Part shown: piece by piece, positions 33,151 through 44,261 of the stretch
Layout: each line of letters begins with the position of its first letter
Position numbering within the stretch: the first letter of the stretch is position 1
The notes under the pieces: model-generated
Seen by the model: the letters and a program-made list of their open reading frames with translations, nothing else
Database searches by the model: none
Told to the model about the DNA's origin: nothing
Position numbers and translations under genes: made by a program
Source: Dromiciops gliroides
Lineage: Eukaryota > Chordata > Mammalia > Microbiotheria > Microbiotheriidae
Direction of reading: 5' to 3'
Assembly: GCF_019393635.1 (NCBI RefSeq)
Contig: NC_057861.1
Location: forward strand, 656,979,724 to 657,043,723
Length of the DNA stretch: 64,000 nt

Positions 33151-34199
33151 CCTGGCTTACTATTTCTTGGCTTTTAACTCCTTCTTAAAGTGTGACTCTG
33201 CTTCCAGGACACACGGTTCAAGCTACAGCGTGGCCTGGGAGATGGTTGGGCTTCTTCTCAGCCTGCCTGGCCTCGATTTTATTTGATTTTAAACTCTCCA
33301 CTGGGGGGTGGTGGGGAGTTGGGGCTGCTTCTTGGGCTCTGCTCCTGTTCTCAGCTTCAGAGGGTCCCAGGTGTTTGGGGTTGAGGTGGGGCAGGTTTTA
33401 ATCTCACCTGGCTTGTTCTCAGGTTGGAGATAACCTGAGGCCTATTTACTAAGAAACCAACCAGCAAAGCTTTCTCTGGTGTGGTTCTCAGCTTCTGATG
33501 AGACTGCTCCCCTCCCCCACCTGGGCCTTCAGCCAATCAGGATTTCTTCCTGGTTGCCCACTGGGGTGGGACAGTCGAATCCTTCCTCCCAGTCCACTGG
33601 TACCCCTGCACTTACCCTCCAGGCCAGCCGTTCAGCCCACCCGCCTGCTGGGTTCCAGAAGACGCCTGTGCTGCAGCCGATTCAGAGGCACTGGGGCAAA
33701 TTCCTCTGGTGGGTGTCTGGTGTGTTGGCCCGACTGTGGGGTTAGGCTTTATTCGTGGCTCAGCAAGGCCCCCTGAAATCTATCTATAGCTGGAGAAAAC
33801 TCTCAGCCCGTATTTTTGTGTATTTTTCTGTCCTGAGGGTTATTTTATTGCTATTTTTGGGGTGATTGTATCAGGAGCCCTGTGCATTTAATGTCTTTCC
33901 TCTGCCATCTTGGCTCCGCCCCCCTTATCCAGTTTTTAATATATATGAATCTCCAGAGGTACAGATTGTTTTTTGTTTTGGTCTAGACCTGTGATTTCAT
34001 TGGTGTTATGAATTCCCTGGAAGGAAATTGTCTATATTAATACATAGCAGCAACTGTTTTGCAGCTTACAATTTTAGAGTTTCTGAGGCACTGACAATGG
34101 TAATATGACTTGTCTAATAGCTAGTCTAATAGCTATTGTCTAATAGCTAGTCTGGGTCAGTGAAATTATCCCATCATTCCAATTATAACCTAATTTTTG

Positions 34200-35130
34200 T
34201 CATATAAAACTCATTTCCATAATTTTTATCAAACCTTTTTATCAAATAAATTTTTATTGACATATTTTGTTTTTTTTTACATCACCAGAACTTCACCTGC
34301 CAACTTCTCTTTCCAGAAAGCCATCTCATAAAACAATATTTTAAGAAAAGATTAAAAAATCAGAAAAACTGATAAATATTGCAAAAAATCTGAAAATATA
34401 TACAAGGTACTACCCATCTTTACAGAGAAGTGGGATGGATATGTCTTTTCATATCTCTTCTTTTGAGCCATGCTTGTTCTTCATAATTTTGCAACATTCA
34501 CTTTTGATTTTTTGGGGGTTCTCTCCATATATATATATATATATATATTACTGTAGTCATTGTATAAATTGTCTCTTGACTCTGGTTAATTCACTCTGCA
34601 TCAGATTGTGTAAATTTTTCAATGCTTTCTCTTCATCATTTTCATATTTTCTTACAGTTTGGGATTACTGTACTACATTCTTGTGCCACATTTTTGATAA
34701 GTATCTACTTTGTTTTCAATTCTGTGCTGTCATAAAAGTCTCGTTGTTGTAAATATTTTGGTACATATGGGGACTTTCTTCTTATTGAAGTCCTTCTTGG
34801 GTATAAGCCTAGTAATGGAATCCCTGTGTCAAAGACTATGCACTATTTTAGTCACTTTATTTACATAGTTCCAAATTCCTTTTTAAAAGTAGTATACTTA
34901 TTCACAGCTCCATCAACAATACTAGAGTAGTATGCTTGTTTTCCTGCAACTCATGTAAACATTGACTATTTCTATCTTTTGTCATATTTCCCATTTTGCA
35001 GGATATGAAATGAAATTTCAGGATTATTTTGATTTGCATTTCTCCCATTAGTAGTGAATTAGAAGCATTTTTTCATATAGTTGTTAATATTTAGCAATTT
35101 TTTTTTGAGAATTGTTCATATTATTTGATC
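34200..35130 (-). repeat. Old L1 3' end relic, reverse
   Basis: Degraded antisense distal ORF2 and 3' UTR text ('aagtcttcttgggtataagcctagtaatggaatccc'-like, 'tgcatttctcccattagtagtgaatt'), older than the L1s with TSDs. An (AT)n run lies near 34530-34549. Confidence 0.6.
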
Positions 35131-35399
35131 AATCTCTCTGCTCTCTGATCTAATTCCATTTTCAAGGTAAAGCCACAGTCAAAGTTTTACTGTTATTTGG
35201 TCCCTATTTTAAGTGTATTCCTGTTTTTATGCCTTCTTCCAATACCAGTATTCTTTGGAGAAAGAGAACATCCTATTATTCTTGCTTCTTTGTGTCATTT
35301 GAGGCATTATTGTAATTATAGTCAATTTTTAGGATTTAGGCATTTGGCCTGTGTAAACATTTTTTTGGGGAGAATATTTATGCCACTCCAGCACTCAGA

Positions 35400-35890
35400 A
35401 GCTACAGTTGCACTCCATTGCCTCCAGGATGAAATATAGGCTCCACTATTTACATTCAAAGTCATTTACATTCTGGTTCTAGCCTATGCACAGGTCACAC
35501 TGGCCAACTTGCTATTTCTCTTATCCTATTTGTCATCTCCTCCTGTGCTGTTGTACAGGCTCTGTGTCACGGAGACCTGGAAAGTTCTTCTTCCTTACAT
35601 CTGCCTCTTGGAATCCCTGTCTCCTTTCAAGGCTCAGCTTAAGTATGACCATTTAAAAAGAGGCGTATTGTGATTTGTGCAGTTGTTAGAGGTACTCACC
35701 AACAACCAGATCACATATTTACATTTATTTTATATATATCCTACACTTATTTACCTACAAACATAAAGCATCCCCTGTAGAATATAACTCCTTTAGAGCA
35801 AGGATTATTGTCTTTTATATTTCTATTTCCAGTGTCTAATATAGAGTCTAGTATGTAGAAGACAATAATAAATACTTGATTGAATGTGTG
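35400..35890 (+). repeat. L2-type LINE 3' end
   Basis: 'ctccattgcctccaggatgaaatataggctcc', 'aagttcttcttccttacatctgcctcttggaatccctgtctcctttcaaggctcagctt' and 'ttagagcaaggattattgtc' match L2 ORF2 end and 3' UTR order. Confidence 0.75.
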
Positions 35891-36086
35891 TATTTGAATA
35901 TAGCTTTCTTACGGTTTATTTTAGAGTGTCTTGACTTGATTACACAATTGTCATGTTCATAGAGGATAGGGCTAGGTTTTTTTTTTTTAATTTGGTTTTT
36001 AAAGAAAGCTGTTGTACTTTGTATTTAAGTATGGAAAATGTATTTTTAAGCAAGCAGGTGTATTTACTGTTGCATATCTTTCTCTT

Positions 36087-36092
36087 TCTTCG

Positions 36093-36133
<41 letters not shown>
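36087..36133. repeat. (TC)n(AC)n microsatellite
   Basis: A run of TC units followed by AC units. Predicted frames here read dinucleotide repeats. Confidence 0.95.
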
Positions 36134-36189
36134 CAGTAGGAGAAAGTACATTCTTACATCTATTCTGTGGGAACAAGCTTAGTCTTAAT

Positions 36190-36800
36190 TATATAATGTT
36201 CAGTCTCTTTCTTTTGAGTTCTTTCTATTTATATCATTATAGTTTTAATGTATATTGTTGTCCTGGCTTTGTATACTTCATTTTCATCAATTCTTAACAA
36301 TTTTTTCATGTTTATATTCTTTATATTCATAATTTCTTATACAGCAATAATATTTCATTACATTCAGGTATCACAGTGTGGTTAGCCTCCCCAATCCATG
36401 GACATCAATTTTGTTTCTATTTCTTTGCTATGATAAAAAATGCTGCTATAAAGATTTTGGTATAAATGGAGCCTTTTTATCTTTGATCTCCTTGGGGCAT
36501 GTATTAAGCAGTGGAATCTCTAGGTCAGAGGGTAAGGCTGTTATGGTCACTTCCTTAGTGTAATTTCAAATTGCTTTCTAGAATCTTTGCTGTAGCAGCA
36601 GTGTGTTAGTTTTATACAGATCCTAAACACTGACTGTTTCCATCTTTTGTCATGCTTACTATTTAGCTGGGTTTCAGGTGAAACCTTTAAGTTGTTTTGA
36701 TTTTCATTTATCATATTAGTGACTTTGAACTATTTTTTCCCATGATATAGTTTATAGTTTAGTTCTTTTGAGAACTCTTTATTTATATTTTTTATCCTTA
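36190..36800 (-). repeat. Old L1 3' end relic, reverse
   Basis: 'tcattacattcaggtatcacagtgtg', 'gctatgataaaaaatgctgctataaagattttggtata' and 'gcatgtattaagcagtggaatctctaggtcagaggg' are decayed antisense L1 distal ORF2. Confidence 0.6.
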
Positions 36801-37019
36801 TCTATTTATACCTTTGTACTGAAGTCCTTGAATATTAAAATTATAAATTTTAATCTGGAGATTCTTATTACTCCTTTGTGGAAATACTCTCCCTTTATTT
36901 AACATGGGTTGGTACATAAACTTCAATTATTTAAATTATTTTGACTAATACTTATAAGCAGTGTAATATGAGATCACCAAATGTCTTATGAAATGGCATT
37001 TTATGGAAGAATCACATGT

Positions 37020-37075
37020 ATATATGTATATATATATGTATGTATGTATACACACACATATATATGTACATATAG
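37020..37075. repeat. (TATG/TATA)n low-complexity run
   Basis: Alternating purine-pyrimidine repeat of TA, TG and CA units. Confidence 0.8.
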
Positions 37076-37493
37076 AATGAACACAAACTCATTAAAAATA
37101 CTAGCAGGTTTGAGGGATTTGGATTTCCTTTATTTCCCTTTTCAATAAGAACCTGTGAATCACCTTTACTTACATTTTGCTATAGGTTTTTTCTTTCTTT
37201 GCCTTTGTTTATGGTGAGAAAGTAAAGATTGATCAGATTAATTTCCTTTAATGCTTTGTCCACTTTTTTTCATTGGACAAGGATCTCCCATTTAAGTTCC
37301 AGTAGCTGCATTTGTAAACTATCTGGAAACTTCTTGATTTTTAGCACTCTGCCACCATTGCCTCCACTCTGTCTCTAACCCTATACAAGTCAAAGAGGGC
37401 TTTAGAGGCTTCAAAATCATTTCACTTTTTTAAAAATTTCGTGGACTGCCAGTGAATTTAAGTGCCCAGCCTCATAGTGTTATAGCCTAAGTT

Positions 37494-37805
37494 ATGGCCT
37501 TTCTGTATTCGAATAGAATGATGCTTGATAAACTGACTCATTCTGTCACTGATGCCACAGTTAAAGAAAGTAGATTCTACTTCAGCTCATACTCTGCTGG
37601 TGTCCCTTGGAGAATCCCAGCTCATCTCCATACCACTAGGAGGCATTGGAATTGGACATTCTGGAGAGGCATTGAACATAGCCCTCTAATTAAAGAGAAT
37701 TCATTTACCTCATTAACTGTTAACCCCAGAATAGGTATTCAAGAAGAATTACTGGTAGAACTGGAAGGATGTCTGCTTAGAATTAAAGAAAAACATGAAT
37801 TATAG
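37494..37805 (+). other. Open frame of unknown origin upstream of exon 2
   Basis: A 103-codon + frame with mixed amino-acid composition and no repeat signature, followed by AATAAA-containing text near 37880-37890. It lies 0.9 kb before TMEM38B exon 2. I recognise no family. It could be a decayed processed pseudogene or chance. No splice sites of note. Confidence 0.2.
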
Positions 37806-37969
37806 TTAGCAATACAACTACTGGAGAACAAAATGTCGTTAAGTAGTTTTTCCAGACGACTGTAATTAATAAGATCACATTTTAATAAATACATTTGTTA
37901 AATGTGTATATTTAACTTTTTGACCTATAAAGGAGAGTTGCTGAATATTTGAAAACTATTAACTGTTAT

Positions 37970-38535
37970 TTAACAACAAAAAATTGAATTATCTGAATAG
38001 GGCAGCTGGCTACTCTTGGAAGATTTTACGTACAAAGAATTTCTTTGCAGTGTTGGAGACTGCTTGGTGTGATGTCTTCTTGAAGTCTCATTATAAGTCC
38101 TGTAAACATATACTTCTTGATTGATAAAGTAGCAGAGCTGGAGCTGATTTTCCTTCCCTTTGGTGGCTTCCTCTTCCTCAGCCTCTGTACATTTCATGGT
38201 AGTTTCAAACTCAACACCAAAGAACTGATCAGTTAAACATTCCTTTTTAGAAAGTGCTTGGGCTGCTACAGTTGATGATACATTATCTGTCTTCATAATA
38301 GAATCTCCTTCTAAAGCTTCCAGTTTTTGTTGTAGTACTCCTATCATTTGTACTCAAGATTCACTGGCATCTTGTTGAAGATACTGTCCTTGATCACCCT
38401 ACTCTGCAAACTTCGGGAAAGCCATATACAAAATAGGTGGGATACTTGAGGAAGTTTTGTCCATGGAATTAAATAAATTTCTAAGGGTCTCAGTGCTATA
38501 TTCATTCTGCTGAGGTCATTTCCCTGGAAGCTCAT
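37970..38535 (-). pseudogene. Possible processed-pseudogene fragment of unknown parent
   Basis: Two adjacent - strand frames (38535-38344, 63 codons; 38347-37970, 125 codons) overlap by 4 bases (ATGA). This is what a one-base shift in a once continuous coding sequence gives. The composition looks protein-like: KLEALEGDS, an acidic EAEEEEATKGKENQ stretch, and a basic/Ser-rich tail. I cannot name a parent gene and no A-tail or target duplication was confirmed. It ends 180 bp before TMEM38B exon 2 on the opposite strand. Confidence 0.3.
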
Positions 38536-38713
38536 AAGACACCCACGTACCTTTTAAACTGTAGCTTCATGTAACAAGTGTTACCAACATTTGTCTTGGT
38601 AATTTGGCTACTACCATTTTGTTATAACTTGGTTTTACTCAGTGTATTTGACATGTCTGTATTTTAAAAAATGTATAATTATATGAGACCACTTTTCAAT
38701 TTTTTCATTTCAG

Positions 38714-38870
38714 GTGCTGTTACAGTGGCATGGCAGAATCCTTTAGCAAGCTGGTTTAGTGCCATGCTGTACTGCTTTGGAGGGGGAATTTTGTCCTGCA
38801 TTCTGCTTGGAGAGGCACCAACAAAATTCCTTGAAAATAGCACTAATGTCTTATTGGCATCTTCAATCTG
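38714..38870 (+). CDS. TMEM38B: TMEM38B (TRIC-B) coding exon 2
   Basis: This exon follows the acceptor TTTTTCATTTCAG and ends ATCTG|GTAAGT. The first two bases complete the Gly codon of exon 1, and it then encodes 51 residues plus two bases of the next (Trp/Cys) codon. The peptide has the TRIC-B hallmarks AWQNPLASWFSAMLYCFGGG and LASSIW. It covers the end of the TM1-TM2 loop, TM2 with its GGG kink, the loop and the start of TM3. Exons 1 and 2 together give about 89 of about 290 residues. The next exon should begin with the family's YITFFCP-like stretch. I found none up to 64000, so intron 2 is over 25 kb. The exon is open and intact. Confidence 0.95.
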
Positions 38871-40019
38871 GTAAGTGGCAACCGTGGTAGAGTATGACAC
38901 ATTCATAAAAATGTTTTCAGAATTGCTCTTGTATTGAAAGCATCTCAAATTTGGAACATCCCGAAAGCATTGAAAAATTGTGATTAAGAGTTCCACTAGT
39001 TACTTCATGCAATAATTTTTGTCTGTCTGAAGTCTGTTCATTTAATTTTTCTGTGGAAGTACTTTATGAATTTATTCAAATGTATGATCATTATGTTAAA
39101 ATATATCAACATACATCAGAATTAATTCCTATTTTATTGATTCTGTAATTGAATGTTTAAGTAGTCACATTAACTGTCTCATTACTTAAGGTAAACATAC
39201 GCCATATAATGTTGCCCTGACCAATACAATTTAATAATGTACCCATTAAGAAATTATAGTCAAAATCTAATATAAAATCATAAAATTCTACAGTAATATT
39301 GTTTGGCTCATTGTCTATTTATGTATGGCATTGTTTTGCTCCTACTGCATTCAAATCCAATTGATGACAGGCAGTACATTCCTGTATTTATTAGTAAAAC
39401 TTCTTAACAGGGAAAGCGAAGAGGAAATAATATTTTCAGATGTGTTCAGATAATATAAATACCAAACTAATTATCTGCTTAAGTAGAATTGCTACTTTAT
39501 GGATTTTGGATCTTACTGATATTGGTATACCTTTCAGTTTTGTAGGTAGTAACTCATTTACTCTCTCTCATCTTGTTCTATTTTTGTTAATGTCTTCCCC
39601 TAATCCCCCCATAGAAATGAAATCTAGTATGAAGAAGGATTTTTCTAGGCCTTTTAACATTTTATGGCTATGAGGAAACATACCTAAGATATCCATCAGT
39701 TATCACTGACTCTCACTATATGAGTGAATCACCTCCTTTTCTAATCATACTTTTATATAATTTTACATAATTTCATTATTAGTAACATGTTTCAGCATGC
39801 TTATAACTACCATGTATCTCTTCATTGCCCTTTTAGTCACTGATCATTTTGATTTCTTGGGGCTTTGTGTGTTCACCATGATTCACAGCCACAGAGCATT
39901 ACCTAGAAAATATTTGTGTTAATGTGGTGGAATTGTGTGTCAAGTAGCTGCCTGGTATTGTAGAAAGGGTTGCACAGCCTCCCATATGCATTTCTCCCCA
40001 CTGTCTTCCTTCTGTTTAA

Positions 40020-40440
40020 TTCTTTTTATAATGTATCTTTTTTTAAATGTCATTTGCTTTTATATCACAATCATTTCCAGAGATGTCCTCTCCCTCCACT
40101 TTCCTACTTGTGAACCATCCCTTATAACAAAGATTTTAAAAGAAAAAGAAAAAAGGCAGTTCAGCAAAATTAATGTACTCATCAATTGTGCCTGGCAACA
40201 TCTGTTAAATCCAGTCTCCATACTCTCCCACCTATTCAGTTGAAGGAGGGAGAGAAGTACATTATCTCAACTCTTCCATGGGGCCATACTTGAGTATTAT
40301 AGAGTATTGCTTCTTTTTTGGTTCTTTCTATGGTTGTATTTATTGTGTATTTTGTTTTTCTATTTCTGCTTATTGTACTCTGCATCGGTTAGTCCTTTCA
40401 AATTTTTCTAAATTCTTTATATTTGTAATTTTTTAAAAAA
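40020..40440 (-). repeat. Old L1-like 3' relic
   Basis: Weak antisense L1-like text ('attttcttgtgaaccatcccttataacaaagatttt'-type motifs). Similar wording at 24.35-24.58 kb. Assignment is tentative. Confidence 0.35.
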
Positions 40441-40648
40441 TGCATTTTTATTATGAACTTAATCATCAACAAACATGAGCAACAAAAAGGAGGCTTGTAT
40501 ATGGATCCTTGAATTTCAGTTATATAATTTGTTTTTTAAAGCATATATTAAATTTTACGTGCTAATAAGAAAAGAGCCTTGTTTCTATGAGTTTGCTTCT
40601 GAACTTTTTTGTTTTTTCCTTTATTTTTTTTTATTTTTTATTTTTTTG

Positions 40649-40784
40649 GGCAGGGCAGTAGGGGTTAAGTGACTTGCCCAGGGTCACTCACTAGTAAGTG
40701 TCAAGTGTCTGAGGCCGGATTTGAACTCAGGTACTCCTGAATCCTGGGCCGGTGCTTTATCCACTGCACCACCTAGTTGCCCCC
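40649..40784 (-). repeat. CORE-SINE, reverse (first of a pair)
   Basis: Reverse copy with a mixed T/A tail, 17 bp before the next SINE in the same orientation. Confidence 0.9.
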
Positions 40785-40800
40785 TTTTCCATTTATTCTT

Positions 40801-40980
40801 TTTGTTTGTTTGTTTGCTTGTTTTGGGGGTGTTTTTTTTTTTGTGGTGCAATGGGGGTTAAGTGACTTGCCCAGGGTCACACAGCTAGTAAGTGTCAAGT
40901 GTCTGAGGCTGGATTTTTAACTCAGGTACTCCTGAATCCAGGGCCAGTGCTCTATCCACTGCGCCATCTAGCTGTCCCCT
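40801..40980 (-). repeat. CORE-SINE, reverse (second of a pair)
   Basis: Reverse copy with 12-bp duplication CCATTTATTCTT at 40789-40800 and 40981-40992. Its tail carries (TTTG)n then a T-run. It lies beside the previous SINE. Confidence 0.92.
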
Positions 40981-41109
40981 CCATTTATTCTTAATGTTTT
41001 ATTGACCCTCTTTTCTTTCTTTTGATCTTTATCACAACCCAGTAAAAAACCCTTCCCACCAACCCTCTTCCCCTCTGTTGAAGTCTCCCATATAACTAGT
41101 ATAGTCAAG

Positions 41110-42537
41110 TGTACAAAAGTTAATTATTCATAACTATAACTAACCTGGAAAATTATATATAATTGGATTTATGAAAAATTATGATTACATGAAAAATGAT
41201 AAATTTAGAAAAATTATAATTGGGCCATAAGTCCCTTCGTGGTCGCCATTCAAATGTAGAAATATTTTTAAATTGATCAGGCCTGATTTGGGGGCTGAAG
41301 CTGACTGGAGGACTAATCTGGGGACTGTTTGACTATTTGGCTATCTGACTTCGTTAATTTAATATGGGCTGTTTATAAAGTTCCACCACACTGCTCCCAA
41401 ACTGATAGACTAAAGATTAAGAAGGCTCTTAACTAAATAATCAAAGCAGAGTTTATTTATGAGATACTATTTCAAATTAGGAATACAGGGAAATAAGGTA
41501 CAACCTGACTGTTTTCCTGCGGTCTCTTTCCACTGCATCTCTTTCACACCTGCTGAGCTTGGAACTTCTTGAATACAATAAGGGCCTTAGCCGCCTCCGG
41601 CCTCAGGGCACGTTACACTTTCCCTGGTTTGTATTAAGGCTTGTAACCTTCTGTCTGTCTGCTCTGTCAGTTTTCCCTTTGGCCTCTCTTTTGCCTGCTT
41701 CTAGTCCTTCTCGTCTTCTCCTGCGTCCTTGTAGCCCCATCTCTAGTCTCCAATCTTTGCCGTCTCCTTAGCCGCCTCTTGACCTCTTCTTGTCCGTCTG
41801 AACCCCTGAGTCTTGTCTATCTAGTCCGTCCTCCGCCCGTCCTCTAGTCTGTCCTTTATCTAGTCCGTCTCTCCTAGTCAGCTTCCTTCTCTAGACCGTC
41901 TCCTTTTTCTCCTTCCTCCTTTTTCTCTAGTCCATCCTTCCTCGAGTCTCCTTCCTCTAGTCCATCTTCTCCATCCGTCCCCCCTCCTAGTCTCCTTCCT
42001 TTTCTCTAGTCCATCCTTCCTCCTCCTTTTTCTAGTCTGTCTCCCTCTAGTCTCCTTCCTTCCTCTAGTCAGCCGTTCCCCCTAGTCTGTCCTCGAGTCT
42101 CCTCTAGTCTGTCCTCTTCTAGTCAGCCCCCCTCCTTAATCTTGTCTCTCTATCTAGTCCATCCTCGATCTAGTCAGCCCCTCCTCCTAGTCTCACTCCC
42201 AGGTCTGTATATACCTTTTCTTCTCTTCACTCAAATCTCGGGGCTTCCTTTGCCCCCACAGACCAAGCTAATCCACCAGCCAGGGCTGCGGCTGGTGGTG
42301 GGGGTGGGGTGTGCTCCAAGTTTCACGTGCCTCAGCACAGGCTATCCGGGATCTGCTCAGGTCAGAGGGAGATGGGGGCTTTTTTTTCCCCCCAGCTGTC
42401 TGACCTGGTGTCTCGCATAGCCCACGGGGCTTTTTCGCTCAGCTTCAGCTGAGGAGGAGGGGGAGAGACCCTGAGGGCCTAAGGTTTTCTAATCTCAGCC
42501 TAAAGGTAGGGTCCCCAAATCAAAATAAATTTCCACA
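41110..42537 (-). mobile_element. Solo LTR, 1428 bp, with internal tandem repeats
   Basis: - strand ends TGTGGAAATTTATTTTG ... CTTTTGTACA, flanked by the 4-bp duplication CAAG at 41106-41109 and 42538-42541. 'agagtttatttatg' (AATAAA on - strand near 41453-41459) and a GGCGACCAC motif toward the 3' end give orientation. It is unusually long for this window because a CT-rich tandem array occupies its middle. No internal retroviral genes remain. Confidence 0.85.
41695..42205. repeat. Degenerate CTAGTC(Y)GTC-type tandem array within the LTR
   Basis: About 25 imperfect units around CTAGTC/CTAGTCTGTC/TCTAGTCCATC separated by variable pyrimidine spacers (cttcct, ctcctt). Unit length varies, roughly 10-25 bp. 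It lies in the U3-like portion of the - strand LTR. Confidence 0.85.
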
Positions 42538-44135
42538 CAAGCAAAACAGTTCAGCACATTTGCCATGTCTCATTTTATACTTTTAGTTCGTGAACACTTT
42601 GCCAAAGTGGGGTGGCATGTAGCATTCATTATTAGTCTTCTGAAGTCAAGATTGTTCATTGCATTGATAAGAGTACTGTAGTCTTTCAAATTTGATTCAA
42701 AATTTTTTTTCTTTACATTTTTGTGGTCATATTGTAAATTCTTCTGATACTGTTAATTTTCTTTGCATTAGTTTATATATAAGTTTTCAAAATTTTTCCA
42801 AATTTATCCATAATTTATCCATAATTTCTTATGGAATAACAATAAAAAATTATAGTCATATACCATGATTGATTTGTTTAGCCTTTCCTCAGTTGATGAA
42901 CATCTATTTTGTTCTAATTCGTTGCTACCACAAAATACACTGTTTTGGATGTTTTGGGTATATGCCTGGAAGTGGGATCTTGGGATCAATGGGTGTGCAT
43001 ATTTTATTTTATTTTATTTTATTTTATTTTTTAGCAACAAACATTTATTTTATTTTCCAGTTACATGTAAGGGTAGTTTTCAACATTCATTTTAATAAGA
43101 TTTAGAGTTCTAGATTTTTCTCCCTCCCTCCCACCCTTTCCTTCCCCCCTCCACAAGAACACAATCAGGTTATATATGTACAATCCACAAGTGTTCTTTT
43201 TATCAGTTCTTTCTATGGGGGTGGATAGTAAGCTTCCTCATTAGTTCCTTGGGATTGTCTTGGATCATTGCACTGCTGAGAGTAGTTAAGTCATTCACAA
43301 TTGCTCATTGAACAATACTGCTGTCACTATGCACAATGTCCTCCCAGCTCTGCTCACTTCACTAAACATCAATGTTCATTAGTCTTTCCAGGTTTTTCGG
43401 GGATCATCCTGTTTGTCATTTCCTATAGCACAAGACCATTCCACTACAATCATATAACACAGCTTTTTCCATCATTCCTCAATTGATGGACATTCCCTTG
43501 ATTCTCAATTCTTAGCCTCCACCAAGAGTTGCTATAAATATTTTTTGTACAATTTTGCCCCCTTTTCTCTTTTTCATGATTACTATTGTAAACTGTTTCC
43601 CTTCTATCCTGTTCCCTTCCCCATGATATTTATTCTATTATCCATCTTCTTTAATCCTATCACTCTTCAAAAGGGATTTGCTTCTGTCTGTCCCCTCCCC
43701 CACTCTGCCCTTCCTTCTTTTGCCCCCTCTCTCTTTATCCCCTTCCCCTCCTATTTTCCTGCAGGGTTAGAGAGATTACTCCACCCAGTTGGGTATGTAC
43801 ATTATTCCCTCCTTGAGCCAATTCTAATGAGGTTGATGTCTTTGATCCAATTCTGAGGAGTGTTAGGCTCATTTACTGCCCAGGTTAAACAGATTACTCC
43901 ACCCAGTTGGGTGTGTCTGTTAGTCCCTCCTTGAGGCAGCTCTGATGAGTTTAAGGTCTTTGAGCCTTTTCTGATGAGTGTAAAATTCATTTACTGTCCT
44001 GCTCCTCTCCCATCTCTTCCCCTACTCCATAAGCCTTTTTCTGTTACTTTCGTGTAGGATTGCACTTCTGCCCTTCTGCCTCCCCCAGTGAATTCCTTTT
44101 ATCCCTTGATTTAACCCTAAAGATGTCATCACCTA

Positions 44136-44250
44136 GCTAGGTGACACAGTGGACAAATCATCACCCCTGGCCCCAGGGGGATCCCAGCCAAAACCCGGCC
44201 TCAGACACAAGACAGTCGCCCACTGTACGACCCCAGGTATGTCCCCCAGC
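44136..44250 (+). repeat. Diverged SINE segment built into HAL1 (second copy)
   Basis: 'ctagctaggtgacacagtggacaaatcatcacccctggccccagg' in the same relative place and strand as 31722-31832, after matching 'gatgtcatca' upstream text. Confidence 0.7.
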
Positions 44251-44261
44251 TCCAATTTTTT

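Larger units (their letters stand above)
30061..33924 (-). mobile_element. HAL1 (half-LINE-1) element, reverse
   Basis: Flanked by a 13-bp duplication TTATCCAGTTTTT (30048-30060 and 33925-33937). On the - strand the order is 5' UTR, ORF1, a 3' region and an A-tail, with no ORF2 endonuclease or RT anywhere between intact ends. That is the defining structure of HAL1, which relies on L1 ORF2p in trans. A solo LTR (30704-31078) and a CORE-SINE (32830-32978) lie inside. Without them it is about 3.3 kb. Confidence 0.85.
3996..38713 (+). other. TMEM38B: TMEM38B intron 1 (about 34.7 kb)
   Basis: Bounded by the donor GTGAGT at 3996 and the acceptor TTTTTCATTTCAG ending at 38713. It is phase 1: the split Gly codon is G + GT. 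Most of it is transposable elements, listed one by one. No other host exon was recognised. Confidence 0.85.

Noticed and set aside
41559..42420. Long Ser/Pro/Leu-rich frames suggesting a secreted or mucin-like protein
   Set aside because: They read the CTAGTC-type tandem array inside a solo LTR; no start context, signal peptide or conservation.
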